Of a stretch of 64,000 nt of DNA, positions 27,992 through 36,115 are shown piece by piece. A program made the position numbers and the translations under genes. The notes below the pieces were generated by a model. That model worked only from the letters and a program-made list of their open reading frames with translations. It had not been told where the DNA came from and made no database searches. The stretch is from Streptomyces nojiriensis (GTDB lineage: Bacteria > Actinomycetota > Actinomycetes > Streptomycetales > Streptomycetaceae): assembly GCF_017639205.1 (NCBI RefSeq), contig NZ_CP071139.1, positions 806,001 to 870,000 of the forward strand. The letters are read 5' to 3'. The stretch's first letter is position 1; each line of letters starts with the position of its first letter.

Positions 27992-29386
27992 TCAGTTGTG
28001 GTCGGCCGGCACCGGGCCGTGCCCGGCCCGGCGGGCGGCCGGGACCGGGGCGCGTCCCGGGGTGTGTTCCCGGGTCAGGCTACGCCCGCGGGTCTCCTTG
28101 GCGACCAGGACGGTCAGCGTGGTGATGACCGCCGCGGTGGCGAGATAGACCGAGACGGGCAGGGACGAGTCGTACGCGCGCAGCAGGGCCACGGCGATGA
28201 TCGGTGCGAGCGCGCCGCCGATGATGGAGGCCAGTTGGGACCCCATCGAGGCGCCGGAGTAGCGGACCTCGGTGGCGAACATCTCGGAGATGAAGGCCGC
28301 CTGCGGTCCGTACATCGCGCCGTGCAGGAGCAGCCCGACGGTCACGGCCGCGGCGATCACCGGGAAGGACTTGGAGTCCAGCAGCGCGAAGAACGCGAAG
28401 GCCCAGCCGATCATGCCCACCGAGCCGATGAGGGTGACGGTGCGGCGCCCGATCCGGTCGGACAGCGCGCCCCAGGCCGGGATGGCCACGAAGTGGACGG
28501 CGGAGCCGATGAGTACGGCGTTCAGGCCGTCGCTCTTGGGCAGCCCGAGGTGGCCGGTGACGTAGACGAGGAGGAAGGCGGTGATGACGTAGTACGAGAT
28601 GTTCTCGCCGAGGCGGGTGCCGATCGCGGTCAGGACCCCGCGCCAGTTCGAACGGAACACCTCGACCACGGGCGGCTTGGCCTCGGCCCCGGCGGCGGCC
28701 TGCTCCGCGGCCCTGGCCTGCGCCTCCAGGAAGACCGGGGACTCCGAGACGGACACGCGGATCCACAGGCCGATCATCACCAGCACCCCGGAGAGCAGGA
28801 ACGGGATCCGCCAGCCCCAGGCGAGGAAGGCCGCGTCGGACTGTACGGCGGCCAGGACGGCGAGTACCCCGGTGGCCAGCAGATTGCCTCCGGGCGCGCC
28901 GGCCTGGGGCCAGGAGGCCCAGAAGCCGCGGCTGCCGTCGTCCCCGTGCTCGGAGACGAGCAGCACCGCCCCGCCCCACTCGCCGCCGAGTGCGAACCCC
29001 TGGATCAGGCGCAGGAGCGTGAGGAGGACCGGGGCGCCGACGCCGATGCTCGCGTGGGTGGGGAGCAGGCCCATGGCGAAGGTGGCCCCGCCCATGAGGA
29101 GCAGGCTGAGGACGAGGAGCCGCTTGCGGCCGATCTTGTCCCCGTAGTGGCCGAAGACCAGCCCGCCCAGCGGGCGGGCCGCGAAGCCGATCGCATAGGT
29201 CAGGAAGGCGAGGAGGGTACCGACCAGGGGCTCGCTGCCGGGGAAGAACAGCTCGTTGAAGACGAGTGCGGCGGCCGAGCCGTAGAGGAAGAAGTCGTAC
29301 CACTCGATGGTGGTCCCGATGAGGCTCGCCGCGACGATTCTCCGGATTCCGGTTGACGATGGTGCGGCTGTTGCTGGGGAGGTCAT
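27992..29386 (-). CDS. MFS transporter, metabolite:H+ symporter (MHS) type
   Basis: The 464-residue protein has 12 predicted membrane helices. MHS signatures are IGTTIEWYDFFLYG in helix 1, FGHYGDKIGRKR in the 2-3 loop, LIQGFALGGEWGGAVLL in helix 4-5, and ALSDRIGRR in the second half. MHS carriers take up carboxylates or osmolytes (for example ShiA, KgtP, ProP). The substrate here is unknown. ATG 29386 follows GGAAGTGG. The PucR-type regulator gene is directly downstream. Confidence 0.93.
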   Translation of the reverse strand: MTSPATAAPSSTGIRRIVAASLIGTTIEWYDFFLYGSAAALVFNELFFPGSEPLVGTLLAFLTYAIGFAARPLGGLVFGHYGDKIGRKRLLVLSLLLMGGATFAMGLLPTHASIGVGAPVLLTLLRLIQGFALGGEWGGAVLLVSEHGDDGSRGFWASWPQAGAPGGNLLATGVLAVLAAVQSDAAFLAWGWRIPFLLSGVLVMIGLWIRVSVSESPVFLEAQARAAEQAAAGAEAKPPVVEVFRSNWRGVLTAIGTRLGENISYYVITAFLLVYVTGHLGLPKSDGLNAVLIGSAVHFVAIPAWGALSDRIGRRTVTLIGSVGMIGWAFAFFALLDSKSFPVIAAAVTVGLLLHGAMYGPQAAFISEMFATEVRYSGASMGSQLASIIGGALAPIIAVALLRAYDSSLPVSVYLATAAVITTLTVLVAKETRGRSLTREHTPGRAPVPAARRAGHGPVPADHN

Positions 29387-29622
29387 GTGCACCACTTCCG
29401 GGGTCTGCGGGGACGTTTGGTGTGGCCACACCGTAGAAGCCCACAGGTCGGCGGCGTATGTGGCGGGACATCACATTCAGGCGCCACCTTGTGTACCCAA
29501 CCACCACATCGCCGCCTTGGACACCTCGAAGGCTTCCGGAACGCCCCGCCGACATCTGCCGCAAACGCGTGGATCAGCCCGCTTTGCCCCCCGCGCTGAC
29601 TCCCGTACTGGTTCGGTGCTGA

Positions 29623-29991
29623 CTACAGGAGGCCTTGGACCACCGGAACGAGCGGCTGCACGGCGTCACGGAACTCGCGCACTTCCCGCTTGAGGGAGTA
29701 GACGCTCTCGGTGTGGTCGACGCGGGAAGACGAGAACACCTCGTCCTCGAGCCGGTTGAGCGTGGCGCGCACCCTTCGGGCGGCGTCGCTGTACGCATCG
29801 ACGGCGACATCCAGCACGGCATGCAGCACAGCCCGGGTGCCATGGCTCAGCATGTCCGGATCGGCGTCCAGCCGACGGGCAACCTCGGTGCAGGGATCGA
29901 TCGTTCCGTGGCTCACGGTGAGAACGCTGCGGGAGCCTACGCAGATTGCGCAACGACTCGCCCCTCGTACGAAAGTGCTGGACCGGACCAC
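29623..29991 (-). pseudogene. CorA-type magnesium transporter fragment
   Basis: The frame encodes a stretch recognisable as the middle of CorA: VSHGTIDPCTEVARRLDADPDML, then HGTRAVLHAVLDVAVDAY, LEDEVF and YSLKREVREFRDAVQPL. The first domain is missing upstream, and the frame stops at 29623 before the two membrane helices and GMN motif that make the channel. No continuation was seen in other frames down to the MFS gene. It is most likely a remnant, not a working transporter. Confidence 0.62.
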
Positions 29992-30110
29992 GAGCGAGGT
30001 GGCATTCGGCCGCGCCCTGCCGCACCTGCTCCCGCTACGACTTGCCCGGCCTGCGTCGCGACCACGGGGGCTGCTACCCGCGCGTCCGGCCTGCGCCTAG
30101 GGTGAAGGTC

Positions 30111-30449
30111 ATGGCAGACGACCAGGACAACCGTGCCCGCCTCCGGGTGGAGCACACCGGACAGGGCGTCATCGTGCACGTCCGCGGCGAGATGGACATC
30201 GACCACGCGGACCGACTGCGCGAAACCCTGCACACCGAAGTCACCCGCCCCCAGGGATCCGCCGAAATCGTCGTCGACGTCACCGATCTCACCTTCTGCG
30301 ACTCCGCCGGCCTCAACGCCCTCCTCCAGGCCCGCCTCACCGCACAGGACCTAGGACGGCGCATCCAGCTGCACAACCCGTCCCGGCAGATGACGCGGCT
30401 GCTGGAACTGACCGGAGCGGATCAGTTCTTCCCCACTACGCACGCCTGA
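30111..30449 (+). CDS. STAS-domain anti-sigma factor antagonist
   Basis: The 112-residue STAS protein carries HVRGEMDIDHADRL and the phosphorylation-site region DLTFCDSAGLNALL, where the Ser of DSAG is the kinase target in the SpoIIAA/RsbV family. When unphosphorylated it would bind an anti-sigma kinase and free the sigma factor. It lies 89 bp before a SigB/F-type sigma gene and near an ATP-binding protein and a SpoIIE phosphatase, so a partner-switching module is likely. Confidence 0.94.
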   Translation: MADDQDNRARLRVEHTGQGVIVHVRGEMDIDHADRLRETLHTEVTRPQGSAEIVVDVTDLTFCDSAGLNALLQARLTAQDLGRRIQLHNPSRQMTRLLELTGADQFFPTTHA

Positions 30450-30538
30450 TCAGACGCTCACCCAGCAAGTGCGTACATCCGCACAGACGGGGCAGACGGT
30501 GCGGACAGCCGTCAGCCAACTGGGAGGGAGCGGTCGTC

Positions 30539-31462
30539 ATGTCTCGCTCGACCACCATGATGGGCCCCGTTCGGGCAAAAGAAGCACAAACCACAGGTAC
30601 CCCGGGAACCCCGGGAACCCCGGCGGAGGACCGGAAACCGGTTCGAGTGGAGAACGCCCGTGAGATGGCACCCCGCGACGCACGCGAGCTCTCGCGTGTC
30701 TTCTTCCGCAGACTGCGAACGCTGGAGGAGGGCACGCGCGAGTACCAGTACACGCGCAACACCCTGATCGAGATGAACCTCTCCCTCGTGCAGTTCGCCG
30801 CACGGCGATTCCGCGCCCGCGTGCTCGGCGGAGGCCTGGACATGGACGACATCATCCAGGTGGGGACCATCGGGCTCATCAAGGCGATCGACCGCTACGA
30901 ACTCGAGCGCGAGGTCGAGTTCTCCACTCTTGCCCTCCCCTACATCATCGGGGAGATCAAGCGCCACTTCCGCGACACCACCTGGGCCGTTCACGTTCCC
31001 CGCCGTCTCCAGGAACTGCGGAGCGAGCTCGCCAAGGCCCAGGAGGCCCTGACGGACGTCCTCGGCCGGGCCCCGACCGTCAAGGAGGTCGCCGGCCACC
31101 TCGAACTGACCGAGGAACAGGTCATCGACGGACTCATCGCAGCGAACGGCTATACGAGCGGCTCCCTCGACACCGCCGCCGGGGAGAGCGACGTACCGTC
31201 CCCGACCAACCGGACCACCCGGCCGCTGGCGGAACTCGTCGGTGACGTCGACCCCGCCATGGAACTCTTCGAGGACTTCCACACCCTCGCACCGCTACTG
31301 CAACAGCTGGACGAGCGCGACCGGCTCATCCTGCGGATGCGCTTCGGCCAGGAGAAGACCCAGGCCGAGATCGGCGCCGCACTGGGCATCTCCCAGATGC
31401 AGGTCTCCCGCCTCCTGTCCCGCACTCTCGTCCGGCTTCGCGCTGGCATGCTCGCCGGGTAG
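30539..31462 (+). CDS. RNA polymerase sigma factor of the SigB/SigF/SigG group
   Basis: The 307-residue protein has no region 1.1. Region 2 reads MNLSLVQFAARRFRARVLGG, then DMDDIIQVGTIGLIKAIDRY and FSTLALPYIIGEIKRHFRD. Region 3 is about 165-230, and region 4 ends ERDRLILRMRFGQEKTQAEIG and SQMQVSRLLSRTL. These are group-3 sigma features seen in stress and sporulation sigma factors of streptomycetes. The start ATG follows GGGAGGGAG. The N-terminus carries three GTP repeats encoded by a 9-bp repeat (ACCCCGGGA) at about 30599-30625. It is probably held by the ATP-binding protein downstream. Confidence 0.94.
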   Translation: MSRSTTMMGPVRAKEAQTTGTPGTPGTPAEDRKPVRVENAREMAPRDARELSRVFFRRLRTLEEGTREYQYTRNTLIEMNLSLVQFAARRFRARVLGGGLDMDDIIQVGTIGLIKAIDRYELEREVEFSTLALPYIIGEIKRHFRDTTWAVHVPRRLQELRSELAKAQEALTDVLGRAPTVKEVAGHLELTEEQVIDGLIAANGYTSGSLDTAAGESDVPSPTNRTTRPLAELVGDVDPAMELFEDFHTLAPLLQQLDERDRLILRMRFGQEKTQAEIGAALGISQMQVSRLLSRTLVRLRAGMLAG

Positions 31463-31516
31463 GGCGACCGATGACGTCCCCACCGGGGAACACGGTGCCG
31501 TGGTCCGAAGCCGGCC

Positions 31517-31594
31517 CACCATCTCGGCGAACTGGTCGAGTTCCGCACCACCGGCAGCACCTTCACGGTGCGACTTCACAAGGCAATGCCCTGA
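31517..31594 (+). pseudogene. possible HATPase C-terminal remnant
   Basis: A short frame reads HHLGELVEFRTTGSTFTVRL and then HKAMP before a TGA. It resembles the last strands of a GHKL ATPase (GGxxxFxSxxGxGTxFTVRL). It follows the sigma gene and has no start of its own. This is likely a relic of a kinase next to the sigma factor; evidence is short. Confidence 0.3.
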
Positions 31595-31775
31595 GACGGG
31601 AGGTCCCCTACACTGTCACGACCGTGCTGCGGCTCCCGCACCGCCCGGGGGCATGCAACCGACCCAGCGCGCCGGCAGCGACCGCGGCATGGGCCGGGTG
31701 CCAGGAGCAGAAGCCGGGGGTGAATGCGGGGGTGGGGCCACAGTGGAGACCAAGGAACCGGAGGCGGGCGGTCCG

Positions 31776-32210
31776 ATGAGCGCCGGTCTTCCCTCCGGGA
31801 GGCAGCGCCGTCGGCTCACGCTCGCGGGCGTCCCGGGGCCGGTTGCCAAGGGCCGCGCCTTCACGCGCCAAGCACTCCGGGACTGGGGCTGGGACAGGAC
31901 CGAGACCTCCGAGGACACCCTCCTCCTCGTGTCCGAACTGCTGACCAACGCGTCACTGCATGCGAACGGCTGCCGCGAACTCGTCCTGACCGCAGATGAG
32001 TTGGCCCTGCACATCGAGGTCCATGACGGCACGACAACCCCACCCGTCCGCCACTCGGCGCCACAACGCGGCATCCCGGGCGGCCGCGGCCTGTACATAG
32101 TGGAGCGCCTGTCCGACCGCTGGGGCACACACACGTACGGGACCGGGAAGGCCGTGTGGGCCGAGATCGAGGCTTCCCGGCTGGAGTACGGCATGGCAGC
32201 AGGACGCTGA
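31776..32210 (+). CDS. ATP-binding (HATPase_c_2) anti-sigma-type protein
   Basis: The protein of about 144 residues has the GHKL-type motifs LLLVSELLTNASLHA (N-box), IEVHDGTTTPP (G1-like) and GIPGGRGLYIVERLSDRWG (G2). This is the RsbW/SpoIIAB-like kinase family abundant in Streptomyces. It may bind the sigma factor or the STAS protein encoded just upstream. The ATG at 31776 follows GGAGGCGGGCGG; a GTG at 31743 is an alternative that adds 11 residues. Confidence 0.88.
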   Translation: MSAGLPSGRQRRRLTLAGVPGPVAKGRAFTRQALRDWGWDRTETSEDTLLLVSELLTNASLHANGCRELVLTADELALHIEVHDGTTTPPVRHSAPQRGIPGGRGLYIVERLSDRWGTHTYGTGKAVWAEIEASRLEYGMAAGR

Positions 32211-32301
32211 CCACTCCGGCCCCGCACTGCTCACGTCCATCCAGGACCGCATGCCGAGCCTGGCCTGCCGCGCACTGGGATTGTTTCGCTGCCAGGGGAT
32301 G

Positions 32302-33075
32302 TCACGCACGGGGCGGGTGGGTGGCGGTGTCCAGGTAGAAGGAGTCGATGCTCTGGACGGCCCGCTCGAAATCCTCCAGGTTGACCGGCTTGGTCACGTA
32401 GGCGTTGGCGTGGCTGCTGTATGCGCCGACGACGTCATCGGGCGCGGAGGAGGTGGTCAGTACCACCACGGGAATGGTCTGCAGCGTCTCGTCGCTCTTC
32501 AGGACCCGGAGCAGGTCACGCCCGTTCATCCGGGGCATGTTCAGGTCCAGCACGATGAGGTCGGGGCGTGCGGTGCCCGGGGCACGGAGGTGTTCGAGAG
32601 CGGCGAGTCCGTCGGTGACCTGGACCAGGTTGCGGGTACCGCGCTCGGAGAGAGCCTCCTCGATGAGCATGGCGTCGGCGGCGTCGTCCTCCACGAGCAG
32701 AACGTCGAAAGGGCGGGCGGGGCCGGTCATCATCGGATGCTCCGTGGGTGCGTCGTCGGTGTGGTTGAAGAGTCCGGGCCAGCGGCGCCGGGCGCCCTGA
32801 CGGGTCATGCCGCATGCCCGGCCGATCTGGGGGTATCCGGCACCCGCGCGGGCTGCGTCCAGGGCCGCGTCCCGCTGGAGCCGTCCGGCCGCCTGCTGGA
32901 GTTGCTCAAGCATGTGCACGCGGGCCAGGGCGCGGGCCCGGCCGTCAGCCACCGGGTCCGTGAGGTCCTTCTGAAGATGGAGGGCCAAGCGCCGTGCGAG
33001 GTCGGAGACAGCGGCATCCGCAACAGCGGCCATCTCCGGCGCTGTTGTCTGCAGAACGAAGTTCTTGCCTGACAT
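32302..33075 (-). CDS. response regulator receiver (Rcp1-like) fused in frame to an N-terminal helix-turn-helix-type region
   Basis: The 257-residue frame has two parts. Residues 1-114 are helical, with a candidate HTH GYPQIGRACGMTRQGARRRW. Residues 115-257 are a single receiver domain (VLLVEDDAADAMLIEEAL, VLDLNMPRMNG with Asp177, VLTTSSAPDD, YVTKPV), close to Rcp1-like regulators of phytochrome-type kinases. The receiver has its own start (ATG 32733) with GGAG six bases upstream, so a 143-residue receiver alone is probably made. Whether the full fusion is also made is open. It is divergent from a CHASE3 histidine kinase, its likely partner. Confidence 0.82.
   Translation of the reverse strand: MSGKNFVLQTTAPEMAAVADAAVSDLARRLALHLQKDLTDPVADGRARALARVHMLEQLQQAAGRLQRDAALDAARAGAGYPQIGRACGMTRQGARRRWPGLFNHTDDAPTEHPMMTGPARPFDVLLVEDDAADAMLIEEALSERGTRNLVQVTDGLAALEHLRAPGTARPDLIVLDLNMPRMNGRDLLRVLKSDETLQTIPVVVLTTSSAPDDVVGAYSSHANAYVTKPVNLEDFERAVQSIDSFYLDTATHPPRA
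32733..32743 (-). promoter_or_regulatory. internal ribosome-binding site deciding the receiver-only start
   Basis: GGAG at 32743-32740 lies six bases before the ATG at 32733-32731 inside the longer frame. It supports separate translation of the receiver domain. Confidence 0.55.
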
Positions 33076-33189
33076 GGGCCGCAGCTTAGGCCCCAAACCG
33101 GATGACGACAACAAACGTTGTCCGAAGCCCTTTACAGTGTGCGCTGCGCTTTCTTTCGGGGCGGACGGCTCAGCGGAGGGGATTCACAG

Positions 33190-34791
33190 ATGACCGGGAA
33201 CGCGGGGCCGCCACAGGCGCGGGGGCTTTCCACGTGGACGACGCGGCGATGGCTGCGGGTCGGGGTGGCCACGGCGCTGGCCGTACTGGCCCTGCTCGGG
33301 GTGACGGGGGCGTGGATGCTGGGGCGCACGACGTCCCTCAGCGAGGACCTCGTGGACGTGAGGTCTCCCGCGCTGTCGACCGCGATACGTCTGGAGTCGG
33401 CCTTGCTGAACCAGGAGACCGGCATCCGCGGCTACGGCCTAACCGGCACCTCGGACTTCCTCGGCCCCTACCAGCAGGGCCTCACCGACCAGGCGAGGGA
33501 CAGTGCCCGGCTCTCGGAACTGCTGCGCGCCGACGCCGCGGGCCTCAGGGACCTTGGTGCGGTGCAGGACGCCGCGAAAGCCTGGCAGGAGAGGATCGCC
33601 CGGCCGGTCGCCGCCGCTCCCGCCGGCGCGCCCTCGTCTCTGGCCGCGGAACGTTCGGCGGAGGGCAAGACAACCTTCGACGCGGTCCGCGCGGCCCTGA
33701 CCGCCCAGCAGGAACGGCTGCTCGCGGAGCGAGCCCGGGCCCGAGACGATCTCATGGCCACGATGAGGCTGCGCAACTGGGCCTTCGGTGCGATCGCCGC
33801 GGTCATCGCCCTTCTCGCGGGCCTGGTCTTCGAAGCCCTGCGCCGCGGCATCACCACGCCCCTGGAGCGGCTCGGCACGGACGCACGCGCCATCGCCGGC
33901 GGCGACTTCGACCGCCCCATCACCCCTACGGGCCCCTCGGACCTGCGGCGGCTGAGCAGCGAGATCGACTTCATGCGCCGACGCCTCGTCAGGGAGCTCG
34001 CCTTCAGCGAAGAGGCTCGGCGACACCTTGACACACAGACCGCCGACCTGCAGCGGTCCAACGCCGAGCTGGAGCAGTTCGCGTACGTGGCCTCCCACGA
34101 CCTGCAGGAACCGCTGCGCAAGGTCTCCAGCTTCACGCAGCTTCTCCAGCGGCGTTACGGAGGGCAGCTCGACGCCAAGGCGGACCAGTACATCGGCATC
34201 GCGGTCGACGGTGCCAACCGTATGCAGACCCTCATCAACGACCTTCTCGACTTCTCCCGGGTGGGCCGTGTCCACCACGACCACGAAAGCGTGGACCTCG
34301 AAGCGGTCATGGAGCAGACCGCGTCCTCCCTGAGCCTCGGCATCGACGAGGCCGGGGCGACCATCACCCACGACCCGCTGCCGACCCTGGTCGCCGACCC
34401 CACCCAGATGGGCATGCTCTGGCAGAACCTGATCGGCAACGCGGTCAAGTTCCACCGCCCGGGCCGAGCACCGAACATTCACGTGACTGCCGACCCTGTC
34501 GGGGAGCTGTGGCGGTTCACGGTGACCGACAACGGCATCGGCATCGCGCCCGAGTACGCCGACAAGGTATTCGTGATCTTCCAGCGACTCCACACCAAGG
34601 ACGCCTATCCCGGAAGCGGAATCGGCCTGGCGATGTGCAAGAAGATCGTCGAGTTCCACGGCGGCACCATCGCCGTCGACCCGGAGTACCGGGACGGAAC
34701 GCGCATCAGCTTCACCCTCGCCCCCACACCTCCCCCGGCCCCGTCGACCATCGCGGAAGCGACCCGGGCCACCACGGAGCCGGCACCATGA
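33190..34791 (+). CDS. sensor histidine kinase with CHASE3 and HAMP domains
   Basis: The 533-residue membrane kinase has TM1 at about 22-43, an extracytoplasmic CHASE3 region (NQETGIRGYGLTGTSDFLGP), TM2 at about 197-217, and HAMP to about 270. HisKA carries SHDLQEPLRKVSSF with the phosphorylated His at 303. The HATPase domain holds NLIGNAVKF, DNGIGIAPEY and GSGIGLAMCKKIVEFHGG. The kinase core is of the Cph1-like type that pairs with Rcp1-like receivers, and such a receiver is encoded divergently next door. Its stop overlaps the next start (ATGA), so it forms an operon with the receiver-phosphatase. ATG 33190 follows GGAGGGG. Confidence 0.94.
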   Translation: MTGNAGPPQARGLSTWTTRRWLRVGVATALAVLALLGVTGAWMLGRTTSLSEDLVDVRSPALSTAIRLESALLNQETGIRGYGLTGTSDFLGPYQQGLTDQARDSARLSELLRADAAGLRDLGAVQDAAKAWQERIARPVAAAPAGAPSSLAAERSAEGKTTFDAVRAALTAQQERLLAERARARDDLMATMRLRNWAFGAIAAVIALLAGLVFEALRRGITTPLERLGTDARAIAGGDFDRPITPTGPSDLRRLSSEIDFMRRRLVRELAFSEEARRHLDTQTADLQRSNAELEQFAYVASHDLQEPLRKVSSFTQLLQRRYGGQLDAKADQYIGIAVDGANRMQTLINDLLDFSRVGRVHHDHESVDLEAVMEQTASSLSLGIDEAGATITHDPLPTLVADPTQMGMLWQNLIGNAVKFHRPGRAPNIHVTADPVGELWRFTVTDNGIGIAPEYADKVFVIFQRLHTKDAYPGSGIGLAMCKKIVEFHGGTIAVDPEYRDGTRISFTLAPTPPPAPSTIAEATRATTEPAP

Positions 34792-35987
34792 CCGCAACAC
34801 TCACCCACATCGACGGCATCGCCGCGGACGAACCGGTCTACCGCATCCTCCTCATAGAGGACGACGCCGCCGACGCCCTGCTCGTCGAGGAACTCCTCCA
34901 CGACACCGAACTGCGATTCGAACTCACCACGAGCATCTCGCTGGCCGAAGCCCGCTCAGCCCTCGCGACCCGCGCCGTCGACTGCATCCTCCTCGACCTG
35001 CACCTGCCCGACGTGTCGGGCACCGATGCGGTCACCACCGTCCGCGCCATGGCCCCGCACACCGCGGTGATCGTCCTGACCGGCCTGTCCGAGAAGCAGG
35101 CGGGCTCCGAAGCGATGGCGGCCGGGGCCCAGGACTACCTCGTCAAGGGCAAGGTCGAAGCCGAACTGCTGCGCCGCACGGTCCGCTACGCCGTCTACCG
35201 GAGCCACACCGAGCGCACGGCGGCCGAAGCCCAGTCGGCCCGGCAGCGCGCGGAGGAGAACGCCCGGCTGGAACGCGGACTGCTGCCCCAGCCCCTCCTC
35301 GACACCTCCGCCGTCACGGTGACCACCCGTTACCTGCCCGGGGCCGAACAGGCCCTGCTCGGCGGCGACTTCCTCGACGTCGTGGAGGGTGACGACGGAC
35401 TGCTGCACGCCGTCGTCGGTGACGTGAGCGGACACGGTCCCGACGCCGCCGCCCTCGGCGTCTGCCTGCGCATCGCCTGGCGCTCGCTCGTCCTTGCCGG
35501 CCACCGCGGCACCGAACTGCTGCACCTCATGGAACGCCTGCTGGTGGCGGAGCGCGGCACTCAGCCCCTGTTCGCCACCGTCTCGCTCCTCGCCCTCGAT
35601 CAGAAGGCCTGCGCTGCCACCCTCTACCTGGCGGGCCACCACGAACCCCTGCTCACCACCTCGGAAAAGACGCTGGAGGTGGCCGCCGAGCACGGCATCG
35701 CGCTCGGCATCGACCCCGGCCACCACGACTGGCCCGCCACGATCATCCCCCTCCCGGACGCCGGGGCGCTCACTCTCTACACCGACGGCCTCACCGAAGG
35801 GCACAACGGGGACGCCGTCGGCCGGCTCGGCATCGAGGGGCTCCTGCCCCTGATCAACACCACACCGTCCGCGGATCCTGCAGCGCACCTGGACAGCCTG
35901 ATCCGCCAGACCAGAGCGCTCAACGCCGGAAGACACACCGACGACCTCGCAGTACTCCGCCTCAACTGGGGTTTCCACCCGGCCTGA
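34788..35987 (+). CDS. receiver domain fused to SpoIIE/PP2C phosphatase
   Basis: The 399-residue protein has a receiver at about 17-135 (LLIEDDAADALLVEELL, CILLDLHLPDVSG with Asp70, VLTGLS, DYLVKGKV), a coiled linker, and a SpoIIE-type phosphatase (LGGDFLDVV, VVGDVSGHGPDAA, LYLAGHHEPLL, LTLYTDGLTEG, HTDDLAVLRL). The metal-binding Asp residues of PP2C are present. Phosphorelay from the kinase upstream would control dephosphorylation of a STAS antagonist, perhaps the one at 30111. This linkage is inferred from family knowledge and gene order. Confidence 0.94.
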   Translation: MTATLTHIDGIAADEPVYRILLIEDDAADALLVEELLHDTELRFELTTSISLAEARSALATRAVDCILLDLHLPDVSGTDAVTTVRAMAPHTAVIVLTGLSEKQAGSEAMAAGAQDYLVKGKVEAELLRRTVRYAVYRSHTERTAAEAQSARQRAEENARLERGLLPQPLLDTSAVTVTTRYLPGAEQALLGGDFLDVVEGDDGLLHAVVGDVSGHGPDAAALGVCLRIAWRSLVLAGHRGTELLHLMERLLVAERGTQPLFATVSLLALDQKACAATLYLAGHHEPLLTTSEKTLEVAAEHGIALGIDPGHHDWPATIIPLPDAGALTLYTDGLTEGHNGDAVGRLGIEGLLPLINTTPSADPAAHLDSLIRQTRALNAGRHTDDLAVLRLNWGFHPA

Positions 35988-36115
35988 AATGCAGGGCTCG
36001 GTGGGAGCCGGGAACCGGCGGCGTTCAACGCCGCACATCCTGCCCGCGGCAATTCCGTTCAGCCCCGTTACGGGCGCCCCTTGGGGCTGTCGGCGCAAGC
36101 CGCCGGTCTTGGCTG

